Part shown: piece by piece, positions 1 through 11,646 of the stretch
Numbering within the stretch: position 1 is the stretch's first letter
Layout: every line of letters starts with the position of its first letter
Origin: Macrophomina tecta
Taxonomy: Eukaryota > Ascomycota > Dothideomycetes > Botryosphaeriales > Botryosphaeriaceae
Length of the DNA: 64,000 bases
Assembly: GCA_024180945.1 (NCBI GenBank)
Contig: JAKSGN010000043.1
Coordinates: 310,001-374,000, forward strand
Direction: 5' to 3'
Translations under genes and position numbers: made by a program
The notes under the pieces: generated by a model
The model's input: only the letters and a program-made list of their open reading frames with translations
Told to the model about the DNA's origin: nothing
Databases searched by the model: none

Positions 1-17
1 TTATTATTATACCTTTC

Positions 18-480
18 TATAGTTACTACTATAAGAAGGGTAAGAAGTATAAAGTATTACTAAAGAAAAAGCTAGAAACTTTATCTTCTTATTATTCTAA
101 GTATATTTATTAGGGTTATAGCTATAACGTTTAGAATATTCTAGTTTAAGATTATAGGTTCTCCTAGTTCTTAGTAAGTAGTTATTAATAGTTATAGAAA
201 ACTCGGTTAATTAAAAGCGTAATCGCCTTTATAAAAAACGTTTAGCTACTACTAAGGCCCTATCTACTTCTTAGTAGACTTTAGAGATAGTTTAAAACTC
301 TCTTTTTACTTCTATAGCCCGTTTAGAGTATTTAGAGTGGTAAAAGTAGTTTCTTAATAATTAGAAGTATAAAATAGTACGTTAAAATTTATTATTCTTA
401 AAGAAGCTAGAGCTTAAAAAGGCGTATATAGTATAGTTATTAAGTTTAGATAGTAGTAATATAGTAAGTTCTAATAGAGT
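18..480 (+). pseudogene. Antisense six-Cys / coiled-coil ORF in the 3' region of chromovirus A
   Basis: This lies opposite to the pol reading direction, between the chromodomain and the 3' LTR. From 18 the frame reads YSYYYKKGKKYKV, then about 30 residues on, YSKYIY*GYSY. RIP turns TGT/TGC (Cys) into TAT/TAC (Tyr), so these Tyr positions give C-x2-C-x6-C-x14-C-x2-C-x6-C, the spacing range of fungal Zn2Cys6 clusters. From about 170 on, in a different frame, there is a long charged helical stretch (RLYKKRLATTKAL, then IARLEYLEW) interrupted only by stops that RIP would make from Gln, Trp or Arg codons. One frame change between about 75 and 215 is shared with the copy at 35690-36185. I do not know the function. 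The Tyr-to-Cys reading is inference. Confidence 0.6.
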
Positions 481-3400
481 AATTTCTTAGAAGATACTAA
501 TAAACTAGTTTGAGATATTCTTAATACCTTCTTTAGGTTTTACATTATAGAAGAATACTCTAGGTTTAGATAATTAGAGTTTCGTTAGTAGTATTCCTAA
601 ATAAGTTCTTTATAGTTAAGATAAGAGACTAGTTTTTATAAAGATTTTTAAAAATTTTTAGCAGGGTTTATTCTTTCTATTTAATAAGATACTTATATTA
701 ACTATTAATTTAGTCTTTATAAAGAATTTTTTCTACTAGCTATTCTCTATCGGCATTATCGGGGTGTATTTCGATTTCTAGATCGGGTTTAGTATTACTA
801 TATACGAGTTTAAGTAAGAAGATATAGAAAACTAAATATATATCTACTTATTCTAGTAATTTAAGTTTAAAGAAAATAGATAAAAGTTTTTTTTTAATCT
901 AGTAGAATCTAATTTTCTTATAGTTTAATTTATTATTTAATTATATAGTTTTAATATTTTTTCTAAAAAGCTAGACTTTATTCTTCTTCTTTAGAAGCGG
1001 CGACGCCTAGTACTATCTATCGTAGTATATAGCTATTTAGTATATAGTAAATTTAATATCTTAAGCTAGTTCTTAGTATAATTTATATAACTAGTCTATC
1101 CTAAGTATAGCTTTTTAGATAAGTACTTAGTAGATCTAAGATTCTCTAAAGATAATAAAATTTAAACTATAGTTAGTATAAAAGAATATTATTTATATAG
1201 CTTCTATTAATATACTATTATACGTATATTAGGCTAGTAGTAGGAGTTCGACCTAGTTATTTTACCTATAGTTTAAATAGAATCTTAGGTACTACTTTAT
1301 TATTTAATTAGTTTATTTCGTTTATCTATCGGTTTATAGGTGTGCTATTATTAATATCTTATATTTAGTTTCTAGTTTATAGACTAAGGTTTACTAGAAC
1401 TTAGCTCTAAATTATAGATTCTAGTATGTAATTAGTTCCTTAGGTATTCTATAGTAGAAAAAAATATATTTAAAAAAGAAGTAGGCGTAGCTCTCTACTC
1501 TAATTTTCTTATTATAAGAAATAAAGTATGTCTATTTTATTAGATAGTCGACGATAACTAAGATAGCGTTATATTATATTTTAGTTACGGGGTCTACTAA
1601 AATTAGTAGATCGGTAATAAAGTCTATTATAACTAATTTCTAGGGTTTAGTTAGTATTATAATGAGCTATAGCTATTTATATAGTATATATTATACTACT
1701 TTATTCTTTATATATTCGTTATATTTCTAGATAACTTTTTCTACTATTTTTCTTATTTAGAAAAAATAGAAGTATCTTATAAGTCGTTCTAAGGTTCTTA
1801 TTATTCCTAGGTATTTATAAACTATAAATTTATAGTATTCCTTAGTTAGTCGTTTACGTAGAGGTATTAGTATATAGATTTTTCTATAAAATAGTATATT
1901 ACCTTTATAATCTTAGACTAGGTTAGGATTATTATATTTAGAAGTATTTATTTATTATAGTAGTTTCTAGAATAGCGGGTTATTATTATATTTTCTTTAG
2001 ATAATTTATTTCTAAGTAGTAGTATTCTTTTTTTCTTTATTTACTACTTCTTTTATAGTTTCTTATTATCTTTAGGTTTCTATTTAGGTATTAGGGCTCT
2101 TAGGGGCTTATTATTATTAATAAGGCTTTTTAGTCTTATAATAGGTACTAGTATTTATTTTTTTTATAGTAGGTCGAGTTTTTCGATAATTTAGAAGCGG
2201 TTAAAGCCTAATATACTATTATTATTTTATTTAAGTACTACTAGCGATAATTCTAGCTTTTCTTTTATATAACTAGCTCTACTACTAAGTACGTCTATCT
2301 TATTATTTTTATTTTCTTTATAATAGTAAATCTTAAAGTAAAAGAAGACGAGTTATTTTATTTATTATATTTATCTTCTATTTAATATTTTAGTAGTTAT
2401 AAAGTATTCTAAGTTCTTATAATCTAAATATACTATAATTTCGTAGTTAGCTTTCTTAAGGCAATATCGCTATTTTTTAAATACTATAATAATTACGAGT
2501 AGTTCTTTATTATATATCTTATAGTTAAGTTTTATAGGTAATATTTTATAAAAGTAGTATATAATAGGGTATAATCTTTTCTTATTATCTAGCTAGCTAA
2601 GAGTAGTGCTAATAGCGTAGTTAAATATATTAGTTTCGAGATAAAAGAGCTTATTAGAATTATATATAATTAATATAGAGGTTTTTATAAAGGCTCTTTT
2701 AAGTTAGTTAAACGCTTTCTATTATAGTTCTTTCTAGGTAAATAAAGTATCTTTTTAGGTAAGTTAAATTAGTAGTTTAGCTATATAGAAGTATTATTTA
2801 ATAAACTACTAGTAGAAGTTAGTAAATTCTAAAAAGATTTATACTTCTTTAACATTTCTTAGTTCAGGTTATTTTAGAATATCTTCTATTTTTCTTAGGT
2901 CTATAACTACTTTTTCTAGTTTAATAATAAAGTCTAGAAATTTAACCTTCTAGATATAGAAGATATATTTTTCTAGTTTAACTAAGAGACTATATTTAAG
3001 TAGTTTCTAGAGAATCTTAGATATATATTTTTTATATTCTTCTAGGGTTTTCGAGTAAATTAGGATATTATTAAGGTAAGCTATATAGAATCTATCTAGA
3101 TATTTTTATAGAACGTAGTTAACGAGGGCTTAGAATATAGTAGAAATATTAGTAAGTCTAGAGAGTATTACTAAATATTTATATAAGCTATATTAGGTTT
3201 AGAATATAGTTTTCTATTTATATTCTTCTTTAATTTAGATAAGGTAGTATTTATTCTATAGGTCTAGTTTAGTAAAGAATTGTACTTCTAAGAGGCAATT
3301 CCTTAGTTTATTAATATAGGATAGAAAGTAGTAGTTTTTAATAGTAATATTATTTAAAAATCTATAATCTATATAAAGGTATAACTTACCTCCTAGTTTT

Positions 3401-5602
3401 AATACGAAGAGAATAAGTAATTATACTAAAGACTAGAAGAGTTAGATATATTCTTTCTTTAATAATAGATCTAGGTATTCTCTTATTACTTATAATTCTT
3501 TTTCTAATATTAGGTATGATAGCATAAATTAAGGTTTAGTATCTAGTTTTAGATTAATCTTATAGTTTTATAGTTAGTATTTTAGTAGCGTATCTTTAAT
3601 CTTTTCTCTAAAAATCTTCTTAAACTAGTAGTATTTCTTAGAAATACTATTAAGATACTATTTATATATTCTAATAGAGTTATTTTTTTCTATAAGTATT
3701 AGATAGTCTAGTTCTTCTTATCTAGTAGCACTAATTTATTAGGTTTATTCTTTATTTATAGTAGTAGGGCGGTACTATATTATTTTAATTACTAATCTCT
3801 TTTTTTATATTCTTTCTAGTATAGCTTTCTTTAGTTTTTTTTAATTTTATTCTCTAGACTTAAGAATAATTTCTTCGTTATTCTAGTTATATTATACTTT
3901 TTATTTCTTTTACTAAGGAATGCCGAGAATAATATTATACTTAAAAATCTTAATAACGTCTAGATAGATACGTTCTCTATAGTCTTTATATTTAAGAATT
4001 AGTTTTAGAATTTTAATAATTATCTTTCTATCTCTAAAAGAGCTAGGTAATCTATTAACTATTCTTAGCTAATAGGATTAGTTTTTTTCTGAAGACTTTA
4101 GGTTAGCTTTTTCTATAAATTAGTTTAAGACGTAGTTCCCTTATAATACTAAATTAATAAGGATAAGTACTTAGCATTCGTTAATTTTTATTATAATAAT
4201 CTAGTAGTTTTTATATTCTATAGAGTCCCCTTCGTTCTCTAGTAGATATTTTATAGTATTTCTAGTTAATACTACTATAGTTCTATAGAATAGGTGGCTC
4301 GTCTACTATAGTCCTAGTTTAGTAGGCATTTCTAGTTTTTTAGATAGTATTTACTAATATTCTTAGCTTTTTAGTAAGTTAGGCAGGCTTTAATACTATA
4401 GATAAACTAGTAGAGAGTATTATAATCGAAAGTTTTAGATTATTCTTTAGTAGTTAAGGTAGTTCTTTTATCGTTAGTCCGCTAGTTACTAGTTTACTTA
4501 TCTAAATAGTTTCTACTAATATATCTATACTTTTTATAGTAGAAGTAAAGACTCTTTTTACGTTAGTATTATTCTTCTTTTAGCGCTAGCTAGGGGGTTC
4601 TTTATTAGTTAGTATCTAGGTCTATAGGGTTTTCTAGTAGTAGACTATTATAGGGTTAGGTAGTATTAGTAGTATTTCTAAAAAAAATTTTCGTCTCCTA
4701 GAAGCGATTATATATATGTAAGTTAATCTAGATTATAGTACGTACTATTTTCTAGTATGTAGTAGGTAGCTTAGTATAGGTAAATTTATTTTTAATATAG
4801 TTCTTAAGTCTCTCGTAGTAGAGTATATATAAGACCTCGTTATTCTATTTAAAGTATAAGATATATAGTTAAAACTAGATAGTATAGTCGACAGCTAATT
4901 TAGTTTATTTTAGATAGTAGATTTAATAGGTAATATCTTAGTAGTAATTCTTATTATTAAACGTAGTATATAGTACCTTAGTAAATTTTTTAAAACTATT
5001 AATAATTTCTTTAGTTTCTTTATATAGCTTAGTACTATTCTAGTTAATCTAGTATAGTTTAAACTATCTAGCGGTATTATTTCTTAGATAGAAGCTAGTG
5101 AATAGTACCTTCTAGATATTATCTTAAAAGAAGGTTTGATATATATAGAAATATATTTAGATTTATTATAGAAATTTATCTAGTTACTCTCTAGCCCTAT
5201 TAAATATATCTAGGGCCTTGATATTTAGCTTAAAGGCTAGAGATACGACTAGATCTATAGGTTTAGGGTTTAAGGTGAGTTCTTATATAACTTTCTAGTT
5301 AGTTATCGGGGTCTATATTAAATAGATAGTCGTAGGAGTTAGGTTTTAGATTAGATAAGCTATTTATTTAGATTACTTTTATTAATCGAGTTCGAGGCAC
5401 TATATAGTAGCTTAAAGATTCTAGATAAGCCCGTATAGAACCTACGTAGGGTCTTAAGATTAAGATTAGAGCAGGGGTTATTTTTTAGTTATAGACACGT
5501 CTTCCCCTTAGGGGTTATACTAGGATAGGAAATTCTTATTATTTATAATTAGTATTCTTTACTAGGTAATTACCTCCGGTACCTATAGGGTAGTAGTTAA
5601 AG

Positions 5603-5985
5603 TATTACGCCGTTACTCTTTCTAGGGGAGGTCGGGCATATCGTTAAATAGCGTAGGCTTTTAGGGGCCGTGGTGGTAGGTAGGAGAGGATTATATATAA
5701 TATTAGAATAAAAATTAATTAATAAGTTAACTACGAGGGTTCTATCTACTATAAATAAGTATAGCCTATATATATAGAGTATTTAGTTAGATTATAGTAG
5801 ATTACTAGCTAGCTTACCGTAATCTAGGGAGTTAAGTAATCTATAGTTAGTATACTAGGTAATAGATCTATCTTCTACCCTTTAAGATATAATCCGAACT
5901 AAGGATTTTCTACTCTAAGGAGTTAGAGTCTTTTCTAGAAAGTAGAATTATTCTTTCTTCGTTTCTTCTATCTAGTGTTATAACA
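5603..5985 (-). repeat. Chromovirus A 5' LTR (383 bp)
   Basis: The ends are TATTACGCC on the left and TATAACA on the right, i.e. TG...CA after RIP. It aligns along its full length with the inverted copy at 36362-36744, which is also 383 bp. Differences seen between the copies are mostly C/T or G/A. Confidence 0.88.
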
Positions 5986-7717
5986 TCTAGGACACGCTAG
6001 GTACGAAGTATTAATACTATAGTTTATCTTATATTTCTTAGATTAGTATTTAAAGAGGTAGTTATTATATTTAATAGCTAGCTTAATAAACTTATTTAGG
6101 GTCTTAGAATAATTTTATATTATAAGTTAGTCTTTAATTCTTTTCTTAAGTCCTTAATAGTAGTAATCTATAAGAGCGCGGTTAGACTAGTTATCTAGAT
6201 ATACTATAGCCTTCTAGAATTCTATAGTATAGTCTATTACTAAGATTTTTTAGTAAATATTTATAACGGCTTATTAGGCCTTATTAACCTTATTAAGATC
6301 TCTAAAGCTTTACTTAATCTAGATTATAAAGTACTTATAGCTATTAAAAACTTTTTTAGTATTCTCTTTATATACTTCTAGTTCTTTCTTTATTTAGTCT
6401 CTAAGATAGGACTCGAACTACTATACTATAATATCGTAGAGATAGGTAGTAATAAATATTATCTTTTTATTATTAGTAGAAAAGTCTCTAGAGTTAAAGA
6501 AAAAGTATAGATTAAGTTATAAAAAAAATCTAAAGCTTTTTTTAGTTACTATAGAATAGATCTAGCTTAGCCATCTTTATACTTTAGTTAGGAGGCTAGG
6601 TTATTATTAATACTAGAGTATAAATAGATAGTAGAATAGAGGTTATTAAAATAGCTTAGTTATAAAGTTCGTTTATTTATTAATAGAGCTAGGTATTCTT
6701 ATTAGTTTACTTCTAGAGTTATCTATAAAGTTTACTAATATAGCCTTATATATCTTAAATAATCTAAAAGAGATTAGCTATAATTAGCTATAAAATATCG
6801 TTATTATTTATATTAAAGTTATTTATTATATTACTTAGTTAGTATTAAGTATTAGGTAATACTATTTTATTATTAAGTATTTCTTTTCTTAGAACTACCT
6901 TTTCTTATAAAGATAGTAGTTAAAATATAATATTAGCCTCTTCTACTAGGCTTTAGAATTACCTAGTAGGGTTAGATAGCTATAGAATTTACCTTAAAAA
7001 ATAAGAGAAGAATAAAGAATTAGAATAATAATAATAATTATATAATATATTAATATACGGTATGTATTAGACTTATTACCTCTAATAGAGTTATATTAGA
7101 ACTTTAAGTTAACTATAAAGATTAAAGTACTACCTAAAAAGTATATTTATATACTATAGAAAAGTTATAGTAATCTAAATTAATATAGCTAGATTAATAT
7201 AGCTAGATTAATATAGCTAGATTAATAGTATTAGATTATTAATCTTAGATTAGATTAATTTAGGTAGGCCCTATAGATTCTATATAACTCGGGTACTAAA
7301 GCCTATTTTCTAAAATCTAACTTTTATATTAGTTAAGAGAGTATTATATCACTAAACTATTATTTTTTAGATTATATAAGTTATTTAACTTTCTTTTATT
7401 TATTTCTCTTAGCCCGAAGCTAGTTTTTAAGATTTATAATCTCTTTCTTATAGATATTCTTTTTCTATAGAAGTTTAATCTAGTTAGTATTTCTATAGTC
7501 TTACTATACTACGTGGGTATTATTTTTATATAGGCTTTTATTATTATCTTATCTAGGCCTATACGCGTTATCTTTTTATAAGGCTAGTTTTTTCGTATAG
7601 GTATACTAGTAGTATAGCTCTACTATTCTTATAAATTTCTAGAGTCTATAATATTTTTTTTATATAGGTTTTCTATCTATAGGATTATAAAGCCCTTATT
7701 CTCTAGGGTTTATAATA
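5986..7717 (-). mobile_element. Gypsy B, copy 1: gag start and 5' LTR
   Basis: 5986-6925 aligns with 33255-34205 of the complete Gypsy B (gag N-terminal part, minus strand). It is followed by its 5' LTR at 6926-7717. The LTR is about 792 bp against 780 bp in the complete copy because the GATTAATATAGCTA unit near 7195 is repeated more times. Homology begins exactly at the chromovirus A junction, so A interrupts gag and the rest of this copy lies left of the window. On the right, 7718-7722 (TCTAT) is the likely target duplication, and the DNA beyond it is Copia, so B landed in a Copia element. RIP is heavy. Confidence 0.85.
6926..7717 (-). repeat. Gypsy B LTR, copy 1
   Basis: It starts TATAATATTAGCC and ends TTTATAATA, matching TATAACGGCAGCC...TTCGTAATA of the complete B element with RIP-type transitions. 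It contains three tandem copies of a 14-bp unit near 7190-7230. Confidence 0.85.
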
Positions 7718-9377
7718 TCTATCTACTAGAGGTAATTTAAATAGAACTCTAGAAACTTTAAAGTAAAAAAATATAGAAGATAGTAGAACTTAGTAAAATA
7801 AAAAGCTTTAATAAGAACGTAATTTTACTTATCTAGGTATTTAAGTATAAGCTTAAGAAATATAACTAGCTTACTAAGATTAAGATATATATTTATATAA
7901 GAGAAAATCTATAAACTACTTAGTAAAATACTTATATAGCTATTCTTATCTTTTAGATTTTCTAAGCTCTAATTACTATTATCTATGCTTTTAACTTAGA
8001 AATACGCTAGTATAATATTATAAATATATTTTCTTATATTTTACTTAAGAAAAAGATATACTATTAATCTCTAAAAGAACTAAAGCTTAAATAAGACTAA
8101 ATTTTTTATTTACTTTAAGTACTTTATAGTCTTAAAAAGTTACTAGCTCTCTAGTAATAATACTTTTATAAATTCTTAGAAGAGCTTAATCTAACTTAGA
8201 TATCTAATATATTTTATTTATATTTAAATAATCGCCTATTTATCTTCTTCTTTATAGATAATATTATTATAGTATACTATTAACAAGATAAGTCTTTTTA
8301 TAGATACTTTTTAAAAAAATCTACTTAAACGCTATAAGATAAGAATTCTAGGAGAAGTATAGTAGTTTCTAGCCTTATATATTATAAAAGACTAAGAGTA
8401 ATAGCTCTTATAGCTTTTTTAGAAATTATATATCTCTAGCCTTATCGCTCGCTACGGTGTTAATAAAAATTACTTTTTATTAATGCTTTTTTCTTTAGAT
8501 AAAGTACTTTAAGTAAACTAAGGCACGTATATAAATATATAAGATATTTATCTTTATTAAAGTAGAATTAGCTTAGTATAATTTATAGCTACTAGTATAA
8601 GAATAGATATTATATATACTTATTTTATACTATTATCTTATCTAACTAATTTATTTTCTTACTATTTAGAGCTTTTCTAAAGATTTCTTAGCTACTTAGT
8701 AGAAACTAAGAAGCTCGCCTTATTATTTTAGAGTAACTATAAAAATAAAAATAATATCTTTACTATTAGTAGTAATATAGTATTTACTAATAATCTAGAT
8801 ATATACTATAGCTACTAAGGCTCGATTATTACTATATTTAGAGTAGCTATTAATTAGAAGACTATTAAGTAGCCTACTATTATAACTTTAATTACTAAAG
8901 CTAAGCTTCTTACTTTATTAAAAGCTACTAAGTAATACTTTTAGTAGAAATATCTTTTTAGAAAAGTTTAATTCGATCTAGACTACTAAATTAAAATATA
9001 GTATAATAATATATAAATAGTTTAGCTTATATAGTAAAATATTAGAAAGCTTAATACTAAGCTATATTATATAGATATTTACTACTATTAGCTATATTAG
9101 AAAGTCTAAGTAGATAATATTTACCTTTAGTAAATATCTATAGTAGTAATATTAGTAGATAGTTTTACTAAAGCCCTATCTTACTAAAAGTATACTTATT
9201 TTATTATAGCTATCAGACTTTTCTTACTCTATAATTAGTATTTATTTATTTATATTATTTTATAAAATAAAATATAATTCTTATAGCTTACTTAAGCTAA
9301 TAGAGAACTTATATCTAATTAGATATAAGTCTTTTTTAATCTTTCTAGTATTTATAGTTATTACTTAAACGCTACTT

Positions 9378-9435
9378 ATATATTCTCTATACTATAGACT
9401 AGTAGTATTACTAGCCTATAGTATAGAGAATATAT
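9378..9435. other. Hairpin between Copia pol and the polypurine tract
   Basis: This is an almost perfect inverted repeat. The left arm ATATATTCTCTATACTATAG pairs with CTATAGTATAGAGAATATAT around a short loop containing AGTAGTATTACT. The equivalent spot in the complete Copia (40832-40885) carries the same structure with a different primary sequence. Confidence 0.75.
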
Positions 9436-9572
9436 TTTATTATTTCTTTTATTTTAGAAATTAACTACCTACTTTAAGTAAGTTTATAAGTTTAATACTT
9501 ATCTAGTTATTTATTTTACTCTTATTTCTTTTTATTATCTACTCCCTAATTAGGTAGTATATAAAGGGGGTA

Positions 9573-9713
9573 TATTAGATTAATTATATATATTATACTT
9601 TACTAAGTATAGTCTATTTAGAAAAGAATAAAAGATTACTCTATAGTTACTCTTCTTAAATAGTATACTAACTTATTTTAATTAATTCTTTTATTAATAA
9701 TTAAGTTATTATA
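9573..9713 (+). repeat. 3' LTR of the Copia fragment
   Basis: It begins TATTAGATTAATTATA directly after the purine-rich AAAGGGGGTA, matching the TGTTAGATTAATCACG start of the complete Copia LTR read in element orientation. The right boundary is inferred: recognisable Gypsy D gag resumes soon after 9714, giving about 141 bp. Confidence 0.6.
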
Positions 9714-11646
9714 CTACTTATTCTAATAAAACCTATCTTCTATTTATATATATAATTATTAATCTAAGATATAAGGTCTACTATCTTTTAAAAGATAAAT
9801 AAATAATTATAAATAATTATATTCTTCTTAACTTCTTTTTTTATATCTTTATAGAAGAGGTTATAGAAAGTCTTATTTAATTATTTAAAATAGGCTATAA
9901 GCTATTAAAACTTAGTTATATAAATAGCTATAGATTCTAGTTATTTAATAATTATAATATTATTAGAGGCTTTATAGACTTTATTTTAGTTATTAAAAAA
10001 AGTCTTTAAGGTTATCTATAAATTCTATATAGATATTAAAAAATTTTTTAGTTTTTTTTTATTTCTTTTTAAGAGAGTATTTATTAGCTAGATAATTATA
10101 AAGATATAGTTTTATTTATATCTCTATTATTTCTCTAAGATAAATTAATATAAAAAGTACTACTTTAGTATTATTATTAAACTATACTTAATTAAACTAG
10201 AGATAGTATTATATCTAAAGTAAGAAGAATTAGAGCTTTTTTTTATTTCTATTAAACTTCTTAGATATTACTACTATAATCTTAGTAGTACTTCGCTTTA
10301 TTATATATTTAAATAGTTAAGTATTTTAAGTCTTTAGCTCTTTAATAAGTTATAAAAGCTTAGCTCTAGTAGACTTTATTTACTATATAGGCTAAGCTAG
10401 CCTCTAGATATTTTAAATTTAATTCTCTACTAGGTTAATCTCTATCTAAGATTTTAGTACTATTACTATTTTTTAAACTTATTAGAGAGTAATTATTAAA
10501 TATTAATAAGTAAGCTTATATAAGCGTAACTTATTAATATATTACCTTAGGTACTAGAATACTACTTAAGGTATATAATAAATATACCTAGAAGTTATAG
10601 TAGTAGTAAACTATAGTAGTAAACTATAATAGTAAACTATAGTAGTAAAATTTACTACTATACTTTACTAACTAATAACTAAATAAGTATAGCCCCTACT
10701 AAAGATTCTTTTATATATTATAAAAGTTTAATTATTTCTAGTTATTATAATATAAAAATTATATAAAACGAATAAGAATTAGGGCTAGAATCTTATTTCT
10801 TATAAATTACTCTTATTAGATTTCTAATATAGTATATCTAGAAGAATTTAATTATATAAGAAATATCTATATATAAAAAACTCTAGATAGCACTATAGTT
10901 TAGCTCCTTAAGATATATAATACTTATAAATAAAATATAAGCTAATAAAAGCTTTATTTTCTATTTTTATCTTCTTTTTTATTTTTCTTTATTAAATCTT
11001 TTATCTACTTCTCTCTTAGAGAATTATTTTTTTAACTATTTACTAGGCTTTATTACTTATAATATAGCTTAGTAATTTACTACCTAAGCCTTAGCGCTTT
11101 ATAGTAATATTTTATTTAATTAAACTTAATCTTAGAGCCTTTCTCTTTTTATAAAAATAATAGTTAAAGTATAATAAATAGGCCTCTATCTCTAAGAATC
11201 TAAATACTAAATAAAAAGAAAACCTATTAAAGAATTTTCTTAAGTATATATAAAAAAAGAGTAAGAATAAGTTAAATATATAATAAAACTAAGTACTATA
11301 TATAAAGATTATATTACTAATAGAGTCTAAATTCTATTATTAAAATTAACTATAAAGGTTAAAGCTATTTAAAGAGTATAGTTTATATATATATAAAAAA
11401 GACCTATAATCTAGTAGTAATCTATTTCTAATCTAGGTAGGGGTTAGAGTACTAATAGATTAATAGTGCCTTTAATCTAGTTAATCTGTCCGTTGATGCC
11501 TGAGGCATGTGAGATCAAACAGATCAATCTCTTGGCGTCACGTGAGCCACGTGTTCCGTTGTGGGTCCTTTCCGTGCCGCAGCTGCGCTCCCCGCTTGCC
11601 TTCCTACTCTGCAGTTTCCTAACCCTGTGAAGGCTGTGCCGTAACA
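9714..11646 (-). mobile_element. Gypsy D, copy 2: gag start and 5' LTR
   Basis: 9720-11169 aligns with 56980-57800 and neighbouring gag sequence of the complete Gypsy D (minus strand), followed by its 5' LTR at 11170-11646. Its left side is interrupted by the Copia, so it is the outermost layer of the nest. CpG as well as CpA is nearly gone, making this one of the most heavily mutated copies in the window. The right edge abuts the HMG-CoA reductase pseudogene, which is truncated there; 11647-11651 (ACATG) would be the target duplication. Confidence 0.8.
11170..11646 (-). repeat. Gypsy D LTR, RIP-mutated on the left, GC-normal on the right
   Basis: It starts TATAATAAATAGGCC (TATAACGAGCGGGCC in the complete D) and ends GTGCCGTAACA. 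The first 300 bp lack CA and TG. The last 170 bp (from about 11477) keep many CpA/TpG, e.g. TCACGTGAGCCACGTG, where the complete D has the mutated TTACGTAATTTACGTA. Confidence 0.82.

Larger units (their letters stand above)
1..5985 (-). mobile_element. Chromovirus A (Ty3/Gypsy LTR retrotransposon), RIP-degraded, 3' end beyond window
   Basis: Read on the minus strand this is a Gypsy element whose 5' LTR is at 5603-5985. The reverse-transcriptase active-site box is seen at about 3060-3090 as AYLNNILIYS, where the usual YLDD has become YLNN by G-to-A changes. A chromodomain follows at about 620-790 (LVEKIL...YKYLIK*KE, with Trp as a stop). Almost all CpA/TpG are gone, so stops fill every frame and no product is possible. 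A second copy of its 3' end lies at 35207-36744 in the opposite orientation and supplies the LTR length. The element is inserted in the gag region of a Gypsy B copy: similarity to B resumes exactly at 5986 with TCTAG, the likely target-site duplication. The matching left end is outside the window. Confidence 0.88.
7718..9713 (+). mobile_element. Ty1/Copia element fragment: reverse transcriptase, RNase H and 3' LTR
   Basis: The plus strand aligns with the reverse complement of the complete Copia at 40473-46261. The RT region is visible around 8090-8300: LYSLKKLLAL, then RLFIFFFIDNIIIVYY, corresponding to the Copia LYGLKQ and YVDD blocks. The C-terminal pol region ends near 9240, followed by a hairpin (9378-9435), a purine tract ending about 9572 and a short LTR (9573-9713). 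The 5' half is cut off by the Gypsy B insertion at 7717. The LTR diverges strongly from that of the complete Copia after its first 25 bases, so this is a related family rather than a copy. Confidence 0.8.
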
